A stretch of 64,000 nt of DNA from NCBI RefSeq assembly GCF_964355755.1, contig NC_092675.1:14523312-14587311 (forward strand). The letters are read 5' to 3'. Positions 47,530 to 57,487 of the stretch are shown here, in pieces (positions within the stretch are counted from its first letter, which is position 1; each line of letters starts with the position of its first letter). The notes under the pieces were generated by a model. It ran no database searches and was not told the origin of the DNA. It was given only the letters and a program-made list of their open reading frames with translations. The position numbers were made by a program, and so were the translations under genes. The DNA comes from Antedon mediterranea. Taxonomy: Eukaryota > Echinodermata > Crinoidea > Comatulida > Antedonidae.

Positions 47530-48181
47530 AACTCCGCCTTCTAATTTAAATATTAAAACGGAGCCTACTCAAGCGTGGGACAAAATGTTTTAAAAAACGT
47601 TTTGTCCCACGCTTGAGTAGGCTCGGCTAACAAAATTTATTTTGTCGCGACAAAATTTATTTTGTCTCGACAAAATGAATTTTGTCTCGACAAAATGAAT
47701 TTTGTCTCGACAAAATGAATTTTGTTGCAACAAAATTCATTTTGTCTACACAGAATGAATTTTGTCTACACAGAATTAATTTTGTCCACACAGAATGAAT
47801 TTTGTCCACACAGAATGAATTTTGTCGTTACAGAATGAATTTTGTCTACACAGAATTAATTTTGTCCACACAGAATTAATTTTGTCTACACAAAATGAAT
47901 TTTGTCGTTACAGAATGAATTTTGTCTACACAGAATTAATTTTGTCAACACAGAATTAATTTTGTCTACACAGAATGAATTTTGTTTACACAGAATTAAT
48001 TTTGTCGAGACAAATGAATTTTGTCCACACAGAATAAATTTTGTCAACAAAAAATGATTTTTGTCAATACAAAATGAATTTTGTGTTGACAAAATGAATT
48101 TTGTATTGACAAAATTAATTATGTGTAGACAAAATTGTAATATTTCGACAAAATTAGCAATGTCACAAACGGCGCCCCGTA
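47530..48181 (-). repeat. Right terminal inverted repeat of the 20.4-kb element
   Basis: Inverse of 27,733-28,366, with about 24 units of 20 bp (ACAAAATGAATTTTGTC type). It contains an extra local inverted duplication at about 47,561-47,631, where GAGCCTACTCAAGCGTGGGA occurs in both orientations back to back. The terminal 90 bp differ from the left TIR at only a few positions. Confidence 0.9.
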
Positions 48182-48425
48182 TATCTCCGCTGATTTCATA
48201 ATAGAATAGCGGAGTTTTGTGTGGATTGTCGAAATAATCAGCCTTTAGTTTATGGTGTTTTTAATATAGTTTATTACTAAAGAATTACGTGTTAAAATTA
48301 TAGTTTCTATTGATACTATTAGGCCTAATTACTAGTCTCTAAACCCCTGTATATTCTAGTAGTAGTAGCTGTGTGGGTGTGTGTGACTTGTGTCTTTGGG
48401 CTATGTCCAATTACTACTTATAGTC
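48182..48425 (-). mobile_element. Right part of the interrupted 0.9-kb MITE
   Basis: Resumes with TATCTCCGCTG and follows the MITE interior (GTGGATTGTCGAAATAATCA; AAGAATTACGTGTTAAAATT) to about 48,425, with small internal deletions. The second terminal arm of this MITE copy is missing. Confidence 0.85.
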
Positions 48426-48569
48426 AATGGGATTTAGGCTTTTAACTCACACAAATTGCAAGAAAAGGTTTTTTGATGAAAAGTGTTCTTTAGACCCTAC
48501 TGAACACATTTATCAACGTTAGGACATTTTTCGACAACAGGAAGTAGCCTAATTTGCATAATTAAAGAT

Positions 48570-48960
48570 GGCCGCCATTTTTAATAACGTACTCTGTATC
48601 TTGGAAACCGCTAGTCACAGATACTTAATTATGGTGTCAAAATCGTTAGAATATATGTTTTTATATTCACTTTAATGAAAAAGTTTGTCCAAAAATGAAT
48701 GGAAGTGCTATTTCTAACATTATTGACCTTTGACCTTGATTTATCATATCTCAGCAACCACTAATCGGAGATATACAAATTAGGGCTTAAATTTAAAAAT
48801 TGTTCAGAAACTACACATTTATATCTAGTCTAATGGCATGTTTTTGCAAAAAATGGCGGATTCTAACATTATTGACCTTTGACCTTGATTTATCATATCT
48901 TAGCAACCACTAATCTGAGAGACACACAATATGGCTCAAACTGTTAAAAAACTACATATT
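48570..48960 (+). repeat. Repeat of about 150 bp with direct-repeat GGTCA motifs
   Basis: Two copies share TTCTAACATTATTGACCTTT, GACCTTGATTTATCATATCT and AGCAACCACTAATC. TTGACCTTTGACCTTG near 48,723 and 48,873 is, on the minus strand, two AGGTCA half-sites spaced by one base. Confidence 0.8.
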
Positions 48961-48969
48961 TATATTTAG

Positions 48970-49490
48970 TCTAATGACGATTGGTGTGTACTGCATGACA
49001 ATTGGTGTGTACTGCATGACCATTGGTGTGTACTGCATGACTATTGGTGTGTACTGCATGACCATTGGTGTGTACTGCATGACCATTGGTGTGTACTGCA
49101 TGACGATTGGTGTGTACTGCATGACCATTGTGAACTGAAGGCAGAGGAGGCGTTCCATAGTGTACTGCATGACGATTGGTGTGTACTGCATGACGATTGG
49201 TGTGTACTGCATGGTAAATGTGAACGACGATTGGTGTGTACTGCATGACAATTGGTGTGTACTGCATGACCATTGGTGTGTACTGCATGACGATTGGTGT
49301 GTACTGCATGACGATTGGTGTGTACTGCATGACGATTGGTGTGTACTGCATGATGTTTGGTATGTACTGCATGACGATTGGTGTGTACTGCATGACGATT
49401 GGTGTGTACTGCATGACCATTGGTGTGTACTGCATGACGATTGGTGTGTACTGCATGAAGATTGGTGTGTACTGCATGATAAATGTGAAC
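48970..49490 (+). repeat. 21-bp minisatellite
   Basis: The unit GACGATTGGTGTGTACTGCA plus T is repeated about 22 times, with variants at the third to fourth base, and is interrupted twice by pieces containing GTGAACTGAAGGCAGAGGAG. Because 21 is a multiple of three, open frames run through on both strands; they carry no codon pattern of a protein. Confidence 0.92.
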
Positions 49491-49560
49491 TGAAGGCAGA
49501 GGAGGCGTTCCATAATAGCCAGGATCGGTATATGAGTTTGTTTGCCAGGCTGGAGCGGGC

Positions 49561-50463
49561 CGCGATTTTTTTTTTCGTACATAAGTTGGGGACCCCTCAT
49601 GAAACGTCACAAAATAAACATGAATAATTCATCAGTTAAATTATCTTGTTCCGTGTGCACCCAAGCGTATAGCAACAAGAAGTGATTACACAACTGCGAT
49701 ACGATTATTTCTACAGTAGGCCTAGGATTCTAAGTCAATTCACGTGATTGCCTTCGCGCACTCTTCTTCACACACATACCACTATGCAAAATGTATCGAG
49801 TCGAGGCTAATCCGACAGCTAGGCAAGACATTACACTAAGTAGTAATTCATTGGACATAGCCCAAATAAACCTTAGACCCACAAGAATAAAGAATGTGTA
49901 TGATTTGTATACTTACTTTTTTTTAATTCTGCTATTTTATTATCAAACAATATGCATGTACTCAAAGGAACTTTAAAAATGCGCGTATATTTATATGAAC
50001 ACATGAGATGGGAAGATTAGACCCACGAGAATAAAAAATGTATTTTTGTGTAAGTTTATTGTTTAATTTTGCTGACTTATTACTCGGATTGTGTCATACC
50101 AACACACACACGTCACACATACCCACACAGCTACTACTAGAATAGACATGGGTTTAGAGACAAATAATTAGGCCTAATAGTATTAATAGAAACTATAATT
50201 TTAACACGTAATTCTTTAGTAATACATTATATTAAAAACACCATAAACTAAAGGCTGATTATTTCGACAATCCACACAAAACGCAGCTATTCTTCTATGA
50301 AATCGCACGCCGCAACAACAGCGGAGTCTGAGATAGGCCTAGAATCGTACCGCAATACGCTTGGGTGCACACGGAACAGGAAAATTTAACTGATGAATTA
50401 TTCATGTTTATTTTGTGACGTTTCATGAGGTGGTCCCCAACTTATGTACGAAAAAAAAATCGC
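49561..50463. mobile_element. Palindromic MITE, second complete copy (about 903 bp)
   Basis: Same ends and interior as 11,871-12,779 at high similarity. At the position where the 20.4-kb element entered the split copy, this copy has six extra bases (AGACTC after TATCTC, read on the minus strand). A (GCGA)n microsatellite at 50,467-50,492 follows its right end. Confidence 0.88.
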
Positions 50464-50929
50464 GGGCGGGCGAGCGAGCGAGCGAGCGAGCGAGCAAGCC
50501 AGCTTCATGTGTGCACTGATTTCTGTGACTAAGACCTGGGGCTAGATCATAGTATTTGAGGGCCCCTTATTGTCCGCATTTGCTTTTTGTTTATGGTCAC
50601 CATCTGTAAACAAAGTTTATTAAAAAATATAGGCTTAAATAGGCAATTTGGAATAAAAATAAAACCATCATAGAGTCATCATAGACATAGTAATAATACT
50701 AGGTCTAGCCTCGAGGCTGAGTCAAATAATCATAAGCGCACACATCCATGCAGCCTGGCGCCGCCGATAGGCATTCTCTCTACAGAAGCGATGTGAAAAA
50801 AATCCTTATCCTTATACGATGACGTCACAGCACCCCATTGGCTGATTATGACGTAATGCAATTTTACCGTATCTTTAGTAACCGGAAGTTAGGATACGGT
50901 ACCGTATCTTTAGCCACGGCGATAATAAT

Positions 50930-51167
50930 ATGTCATGGTTCGGTGATACTAGTACTACTAGTTCAATTTATAGTAGTACAATTGATGCTACTGATATCGA
51001 GGAAAACATCGAAGAGCCAAATTTTGCACTAGAATTTGACAAGGAACTGTTCTTGGAAGTGGTCAGAAAATATAGATGTCTCTGGGACACTCACTGTGAG
51101 GGCTATAAGAACAGGCCGATGAAACAAACTGCCTGGGTGAAAATAGGGCAAGTCTTTAACAAAGACG
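50930..51167 (+). CDS. MADF-domain protein, first exon only
   Basis: ATG at 50,930 starts MSWFGDTSTTSSIYSSTIDA, an acidic linker, then FDKELFLEVVRKYRCLWDTH and KQTAWVKIGQVF. The spacing of the aromatic residues and the YRCLWDTHCEGYKN block are those of a MADF (Myb/SANT-like) DNA-binding domain. The exon ends at a donor (GGTAAGT, after 51,167) in phase 1. No later exon was found before unrelated repeat sequence begins at 51,530. MADF and Myb-like proteins occur both as host factors and as partners of Harbinger-type transposases. ACCGGAAGTTAGG and two CCGTATCTTTAG words lie just upstream as possible promoter elements. Confidence 0.65.
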
Positions 51168-51529
51168 GTAAGTAGTACTAGGCCTAGCCTAGGCCTAGGT
51201 ATACTACTGTTCTATAATTTTAGTTTCGTAAATAAAAATATCAGTCTGTGATTAATATGAAAACGATGGTTAATCATCAGGGCCGTAGCGTGGTCAGGTT
51301 GCAAGCGCAGCGAGCACCATTGTTGGCTGGGGGCCAGGGGGCCGCCAAATCACCTAATCACCGCTAATGGCGCGAAAACTACCGAGCGAATCGAATCACG
51401 AATTGCTAGTGTAAAATAAAATATACAATCGCGCGAACTTTTTCGCGGCGAAATAATTCGCGTCGCGCGAATAAATTCGTCTAGTGTAAAATAGGCTTAA
51501 GTAACCAACTTCACGGCGCTCTCGCTGGC

Positions 51530-51885
51530 CGCATATGTATGGCCGTGATTTGTTTTTTTTTTGGTGTTGTCCGATGCAGTCGGCGGGGGTAGAATCACAA
51601 TTGTGAAAAGGCTACACATAACAGTTAGTTACTTAGCTAACTAACGAATAATAAAGTATTAAAATGATTTTATTATAAAACAGAAATAAGGAAGATTTAA
51701 AGACTGTTTTACGATCGGTATTTAAACACTAACAAATATAACGTAGGCTTAGGCCGCGCCTATGACGGAGCGAGCCGATGCTAGCTAATTGATAGGCTAC
51801 AGTAGCCTCCCGAGCCCGCTCCTCCCGAGTAGCCTATTTAAACATACCATGTTCAATTTCCTTCTCTTTCCTCCCTTCCTTCCAT
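51530..51885 (-). repeat. Inverted copy of the P2X7-like intron 1 region
   Basis: Matches 22,140-22,500 in opposite orientation (GGCCGCATATGTATGGCCGT; AGTATTAAAATGATTTTATT; ACCATGTTCAATTTCCTTCT). Past its end (51,895-51,920) it joins CTGCAGACTGTCCGCCATGC, which also occurs inverted at about 60,692-60,712, where it continues the other paralogue. Confidence 0.85.
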
Positions 51886-52659
51886 CCAATTGCATGTTGC
51901 TGCAGACTGTCCGCCATGCGGTATGTCTACTAGAGGGAGTTTGTGTCCGCCAACCGGTACCTTGTCAAATTGCCCGACGATTCCATTTTACAGTGGGTAA
52001 TTACTGTAACTAGTACAATAGCCCGGCGATTCCATTTTACAGTGGGTAATTATTGTATCTACAGTGTGGTAGAGCGTCAATTACTCGTATTGGTATTACT
52101 TATACTGGTATTTGATATACTGTGTGTAGTTTTGTGTTCTTTTTAATTAATAAATGACCTTTTACAATTGTCTATTGTGATTTAGAAAATATTGGCAACA
52201 GAGGGCGCTATTTCTACATTTATAACAGAGCCATAATGAAAGAGTAAGTAATACGACCAAAGATTTTAAAATCTCTCTGGTAGTGGTACAGTTACACTGT
52301 TCTACAATTTTAGTATCCCGTAACAGAGTAAACCCCCTATTGAATTACAACAATAATACGTTGCATGCTCCTACGAAATGTACGCATGTTTTGGGAGATA
52401 CAGAATATTTTAGCTTAGTTAACATTTTAGATATCCCGACAGTTTTGTCTAAGTACTCTCACATGCATTGATGAAGGGCTATTCATAAACTCATACTCAT
52501 ATATAACTCATTATAAGCCTATGATTATTCATTATTATTATTAAATATTGTTATTATTATTATCTTGCACCCTATATAGCTCTCCGAATTTTATCTATAA
52601 TTATAATTATTGTTTAATCTTAAGTTGTTTTAGGCCCATGTGACATTATGTTTAATTGT
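51886..52659. other. No gene; short duplication
   Basis: CGATTCCATTTTACAGTGGG occurs twice (about 51,979 and 52,027) with its flanks. The rest is AT-rich without a supported gene. Confidence 0.5.
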
Positions 52660-53903
52660 TTATTATTATTTTTACAAAGGAAAACGGACTTGGATTGGGA
52701 GGGGGGGGGGGGAGTTCATGTTTGGTCGATAATATGTTAAACGGAGGGGGTAGGAGGGGGCATGGTGTCAATGGATATGCCTACATCGTGTGTAACTGTA
52801 ACAGTGTCCGCCAGAAAGAGCTTTTAAGGGCTTCTTTACATTAATTTACATTTACATTTATATGGATCAATTACAAATTATAACAGGCAACAGGTACGTT
52901 ATGATACATAAACATCAGATAAGCCGTTGATTTCATCGCCCAAAAACGTGCCAATATTTGTTATAACGTAAAAGATATCCCAACTATCCACTAAAGAGAG
53001 AGTTTATTAAATTACAATATTCTGTCACCGAAAAAAATATGATATACATTTAATTTTTTTAATGTAATAGGCCTACTTCCAGACGGTTAAAAATTATGAG
53101 TCTTGACTATACATCGTACCGTTTTTGAATGTCCGTTTAAAAATAGCAGAGAAATGCAGTTTGTTTTAATATAGGCCTAAAGATATAGGCCTAATATGCA
53201 GTTTGTCCACCAGAGAGAGTTTTTGGACGGGCCTAAGTTCTTTTTTAACCAAATAATTTGTCTGGTTGTGATCGTGTATTTGAGCTTGGATGGGGAGGGG
53301 GCGTTAGTTTATGTTTAGTCGATATGTTGAATGGAGGGTGCGGGGGGCGGGGGTATGGTGTGAAGGGATAAGCCTACACCGTGTGTAACTGAATTGTCCG
53401 CCAGAGAGATTTAAAGGGCATCTTTACATAAATTTGTATTTAGTACATTTATATGGATCAATTATAGCAACAGGTACGTTCTATATAAATATCAGATAAG
53501 CCATTGAATTCAACACATGCCAATATTTGTTATAACGAGATAGCCCAACTGTCCACTAGAGAGAGAGTTTATTGAATTACAATATTCTGTCGAAAAATAT
53601 ATGATATACATTTAATTTTGTTAATGTAATATTTCCAGACGGTGACAAATTTTGTCTTGACTATACATCGTACCGTTTTTGAATGTCCGTTTAAAAATAG
53701 CAGAGAAATACAGTTTGTTTTAATATAGATATAGGCCTAATATGCAGTTTGTCCACCAGAGGGAGTTTTTGGACCTAAGTTCTTTTTTAACTAAATAATT
53801 TGCCTGGGTGTGATCGTGTATTTGAGCAAAGGGGGAGGGAGTTCATGTTTGGTCAATATGTTGTTGGGGGGTGATGTATGGTGTGTAGGGATAGGCCTAC
53901 ACC

Positions 53904-56900
53904 AGGAGGAGTGTTGCAGCGCCCATATGGCGGCTCTATATTGCTCTGTGCATAACAACTTCGTATCTGTTTGCAGATGGTTTTTTTCATCAAATAAGTT
54001 TTACTGGATGCTGGAATAGCAAATTGAGCACCATATATTCACAAATTTCTTATGTGGAAATAATCGTATCTTGGAGTAAATCGCAGTTGTTTTTCTTGTT
54101 GTTTCCTGAAGTTCAGCTAGGCCCTGCTTGTGCCTTTATTGTTTTAATTCAAACTCATCACTGCCCAAGAACAATGGTCTGCTAGCATCAGTGGGAAGCT
54201 AGCCCTGTACTTTCAATCTGACTGTGCATATTGTTATGTAAATGACCTTGTACACCTCATGCTTGAAGATCTGCTGTTGTCATGCTAATTAGCTATAGCT
54301 CTGAGTTTCTTCATGGTTTACAGGGCTGTGTAACCAACAACAAAAACAGTTGTGAACTTCCTGTAGAATCTTGCTTAATTATACAATCTTTTAAGTTGAA
54401 CTCCAGTAGCTGTAGTATCCACCTATTACCAAGGAGGCCAAAAAGAAAAACCAGGCGTGGTACAAGAGCTGGGCGTGACAAACACACTAAAAACAATCTA
54501 TCATTTCCGGACTTATCATCAAACTCTCTCTTATCTAAAAACAATATTAAATTTTGCAGTATTAATACAAGATCCGTTCGGAACAAAACAACAGAATTTG
54601 TGGATTTCGTTATCGAACATAATCTGGATGTTGTTGCCCTTTCGGAAACGTGGCTTAAACCAGAAGACACATCAGTTATAGGAAATATTACACCCAACGG
54701 ATACTCTCTCAAACATGCTCCCCGTGCTGGTACTAAAAGAGGTGGTGGAGTTGCACTTCTTTACAAGGAAAGCATAGCGGTTAAATGTTATGACACGGGA
54801 TTATTACCAAAATCATTTGAACTGCTAAATGTGGAAATAGTCAGCAATGCATCCTCAGTTTTCCTCGTAGCAGTATATCGTCCTCAAAGCAAATCAACGG
54901 GTTGCAGTCTAAATGTTTTCACTGAAGAATTCTCAACTTTGGTTGATCACTATGTATTGAAGCCGGCTCCCATACTATTCGTTGGAGACTTTAACATCCA
55001 TGTGGATATGCCAAATGATGCAGATGCAATTCATTTTCGGAATCTACTTGTAGCAAGCAGTCTTCAACAGCATGTGTCTACACCTACACACCGACATGGT
55101 CATACATTAGACTTGCTGATCACTCGTTCATCTGATCCTCCTGTTTTCTCAAACCTTAATGTCATTGATGGTATATCAGATCACTATGCAATCACATGTA
55201 ATCTCCTTATCAAGAAGCCACCCGTAATTACTAAATCCATCGAAACTCGTCATTGGAATGCTATAAATTTTGAGACATTATGTAAAGATATCACACAGTC
55301 TGATCTCGGAACTTCGCTCTCAAATCTTGATTTATCAAGTAAAGTACGACTATATGTCACCACTTTGAGTGAACTTCTTGACAAACACGCACCACCGAAA
55401 AAGAGAACAGTAAAGGTCCGACCAAACACTAGTTGGTATAACAGTGACATCTATGCTGAGAAAAGAACAAAGCGTAAGCTTGAAAAGAAATGGAGAATCT
55501 CTCATCTGGAAATAGATCGTCAAGCTTACATTGCACAGAAGAGGAATGTAAATTCCATGGTAAGAAAGGCAAAGGCCAACTACTACATTGGCTTGTGTGA
55601 AGAACATGCAGCAGATCAGAAAGGACTTTTTAAAATTGTTAACCAACTCCTTCATCATCGCCAGGTATCACCTCTCCCAGATAGTCTTTCTGACTTAGAT
55701 CTTGCGAACAGGTTCTGTCAGTTTTTCACAGACAAGAGCAAGATCATCAGAGACGACTTCAAGATTGATGACATGTCATTTAATGAGCCTGTGACAGCTG
55801 TTCATCAGCATCTCACAACATTTACACCAGCATCTCAAGATGAGATCCGCAACATTCTGATGAAATCACCAACAAAATCATGCAGGTTAGATCCAGTTCC
55901 TACTTCTATACTGAAGAAGTGTATAGACGCAGTCGTTCCAATAATAACGGAAATCATTAACCATTCTCTTAATACCGGCATAGTGCCAGATGAACTGAAA
56001 ATTGCTCACGTTCGTCCTTTAATAAAAAAGCAAAACTTGGATCATAACACGCTGAAAAATTACCGCCCGGTGTCGAATCTTTCTTTTCTTGGAAAGACTC
56101 TGGAGCGTGTAGTGACATCACGCATTACTCCATATCTTCAAAAGCATAATTTAAATGAGAATTACCAGTCGGCATATCGTGCATGTCATAGCACGGAGAG
56201 TTCCCTTTTAAAGGTACAGAATGATTTGTTACAAGGAATGAATGATGGGAAAATAACGCTATTGGTGTTGTTGGATTTGTCAGCAGCGTTTGATACAGTT
56301 GATCACCAAAGACTGATAACCCGTCTGAGAAATCGCATTGGCATAAATGGTGTTGCTCTTAACTGGTTCCAGTCATATCTTACAGGAAGACGTCAGCTAG
56401 TCTGTATCAATGATGCATTCTCAGATGAAGCTTGCCTGGAATATGGTGTACCACAGGGGTCAGTAATTGGGCCTGGCCAGTTTTCCATTTATACACTTCC
56501 CCTTGGTGACATTATTCGCAAACACAGTCTACATTTCCATTTCTATGCAGATGATACACAGATTTATGTGTCAGTAAATCCAGTGCAAAGGGATGTTGCT
56601 GCAGCAATCAGTAAGATGGAAGCCTGTATAGAAGATGTTCGCAATTGGATGACAACAAATTACCTAAAGTTGAATGATGGAAAGACAGAGTTTATTATCG
56701 TCGGGTCTAAATGTAACATCTCCAAAATCAACATCACACATATCAGAATCGGAAACTCTAACATCGCTCCCTCATCGGTGGTCCGGAATCTGGGAATCAT
56801 GCTGGATAGTAATCTCACTATGGAAGCACAAATAACAACTGTATCCAAAGCAGCATGCATATCGATTAGGAACCTTGGTCGTATTCGCGGTAATCTTAAC

Positions 56901-57487
56901 AAGAAAACAGCTGAATTGATTGTACACTCATTTGTCACTTCTAAAATTGACATTGGTAATGCCTTGTTGTTTGGCATACCAAAATCTCAAATACAACGTT
57001 TGCAGCGCTTGCAAAATATGGCAGCTAGAATTGTAACTTATACAAAATCAAACGCTCACATAACTCCTGTCCTGATGGATTTGCATTGGTTGCCTGTTCA
57101 ACAACGTATTAAGTACAAACTTGCGTTGTTTGTATTCAAGATCCTAAATGACAGTGCTCCTGCTTATTTATCTGACCTTGTGGATCGTTACAAATCATCC
57201 CGCAGAGGCCTACGATCATTGTCACAAAACCTTCTTCAAGAGCGTAGAGCGAAAAATCAGTGGGGTCAGAGATCTTTTTACGTTGCGGCCGCAAGTGTAT
57301 GGAACAGCTTACCAGCAACAGTTAAATGCTCAACTAGTCTAAACAGTTTCAAGACCAACCTAAAGACGTCGCTATTCGCTGATGTTCTCGCACGTTGTTA
57401 ATGCACAAAGCGCCATGAGCGCCACATGGGTGGAGGATACCGGCGCTATATAAGTTTTCATTTATTATTATTATTATTATTATTATT
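53904..57487 (+). mobile_element. Nearly complete L2/CR1-type LINE
   Basis: The edges are set by the satellite: GGCCTACACC stops at 53,903 and GTGTGTAACCG resumes at 57,488, whereas other units read through. The LINE has a 5' leader of about 380 bp, one long ORF, a short 3' UTR (GGATACCGGCGCTATATAAG) and a 3' tail of (ATT)n from about 57,461. A microsatellite tail instead of poly(A), and lack of a clear target duplication, fit L2/CR1 clades. Confidence 0.88.
54282..57401 (+). CDS. LINE ORF: AP endonuclease plus reverse transcriptase
   Basis: One uninterrupted frame of 1,039 codons. The N-terminal endonuclease has INTRSVRNK (residue 94), ALSETWL, VGDFNIHVD (about 235), a conserved LDLLIT, and SDHYAI (about 299), which are the metal and catalytic motifs. 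Reverse transcriptase: YRPVSNLSFLGKTLERV, LLDLSAAFDTVDH, YGVPQGSVIGP and YADDTQIYV (residue 755), followed by the thumb region and a WNSLPATVKCSTSLNSFK ending seen in L2-like proteins. The endonuclease nicks target DNA and the RT primes from the nick. No ORF1 precedes it, as in many L2 elements. The true start may be a later methionine. An open frame with all motifs suggests recent activity. Confidence 0.93.
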   Translation: MLISYSSEFLHGLQGCVTNNKNSCELPVESCLIIQSFKLNSSSCSIHLLPRRPKRKTRRGTRAGRDKHTKNNLSFPDLSSNSLLSKNNIKFCSINTRSVRNKTTEFVDFVIEHNLDVVALSETWLKPEDTSVIGNITPNGYSLKHAPRAGTKRGGGVALLYKESIAVKCYDTGLLPKSFELLNVEIVSNASSVFLVAVYRPQSKSTGCSLNVFTEEFSTLVDHYVLKPAPILFVGDFNIHVDMPNDADAIHFRNLLVASSLQQHVSTPTHRHGHTLDLLITRSSDPPVFSNLNVIDGISDHYAITCNLLIKKPPVITKSIETRHWNAINFETLCKDITQSDLGTSLSNLDLSSKVRLYVTTLSELLDKHAPPKKRTVKVRPNTSWYNSDIYAEKRTKRKLEKKWRISHLEIDRQAYIAQKRNVNSMVRKAKANYYIGLCEEHAADQKGLFKIVNQLLHHRQVSPLPDSLSDLDLANRFCQFFTDKSKIIRDDFKIDDMSFNEPVTAVHQHLTTFTPASQDEIRNILMKSPTKSCRLDPVPTSILKKCIDAVVPIITEIINHSLNTGIVPDELKIAHVRPLIKKQNLDHNTLKNYRPVSNLSFLGKTLERVVTSRITPYLQKHNLNENYQSAYRACHSTESSLLKVQNDLLQGMNDGKITLLVLLDLSAAFDTVDHQRLITRLRNRIGINGVALNWFQSYLTGRRQLVCINDAFSDEACLEYGVPQGSVIGPGQFSIYTLPLGDIIRKHSLHFHFYADDTQIYVSVNPVQRDVAAAISKMEACIEDVRNWMTTNYLKLNDGKTEFIIVGSKCNISKINITHIRIGNSNIAPSSVVRNLGIMLDSNLTMEAQITTVSKAACISIRNLGRIRGNLNKKTAELIVHSFVTSKIDIGNALLFGIPKSQIQRLQRLQNMAARIVTYTKSNAHITPVLMDLHWLPVQQRIKYKLALFVFKILNDSAPAYLSDLVDRYKSSRRGLRSLSQNLLQERRAKNQWGQRSFYVAAASVWNSLPATVKCSTSLNSFKTNLKTSLFADVLARC

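Larger units (their letters stand above)
27733..48181 (+). mobile_element. 20.4-kb TIR element carrying HECT ligase and integrase genes
   Basis: The outermost bases are TACGGGGCGCCGT at the left and their inverse complement at the right. The inverted terminal repeats are 634 and about 652 bp and share the order: GC-rich tip, GACATTGCTAATTTTGTCGA, a long array of 20-bp palindromic units, TTGTTAGCCGAGCCTACTCA, and AAATTAGAAGGCGG. TATCTC lies immediately outside both ends (27,727-27,732 and 48,182-48,187), and the uninterrupted sequence GGCCTATCTCCGCTG is present in the intact MITE copy near 12,610, which proves insertion into a MITE. Cargo: HECT-type ligase (30,121-36,895), DDE integrase (39,539-40,798), a kinase-like relic, a 19-bp repeat array and smaller repeats. 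Size, 6-bp duplication, long TIRs and integrase recall Polinton/Maverick elements, but no protein-primed polymerase, ATPase, protease or capsid gene was seen. Mobilisation by its own integrase is inference. Confidence 0.85.

Noticed and set aside
27733-48181. Assignment to Polinton/Maverick
   Set aside because: Size, integrase and 6-bp duplication agree, but no protein-primed polymerase, packaging ATPase, protease or capsid gene was found, and the termini do not begin with AG as I recall for Polintons.
48952-49627. Open frames such as repeated MTIGVYC or HAVHTNR
   Set aside because: The 21-bp repeat length preserves frame automatically on both strands; no domain, splice site or promoter supports a gene.
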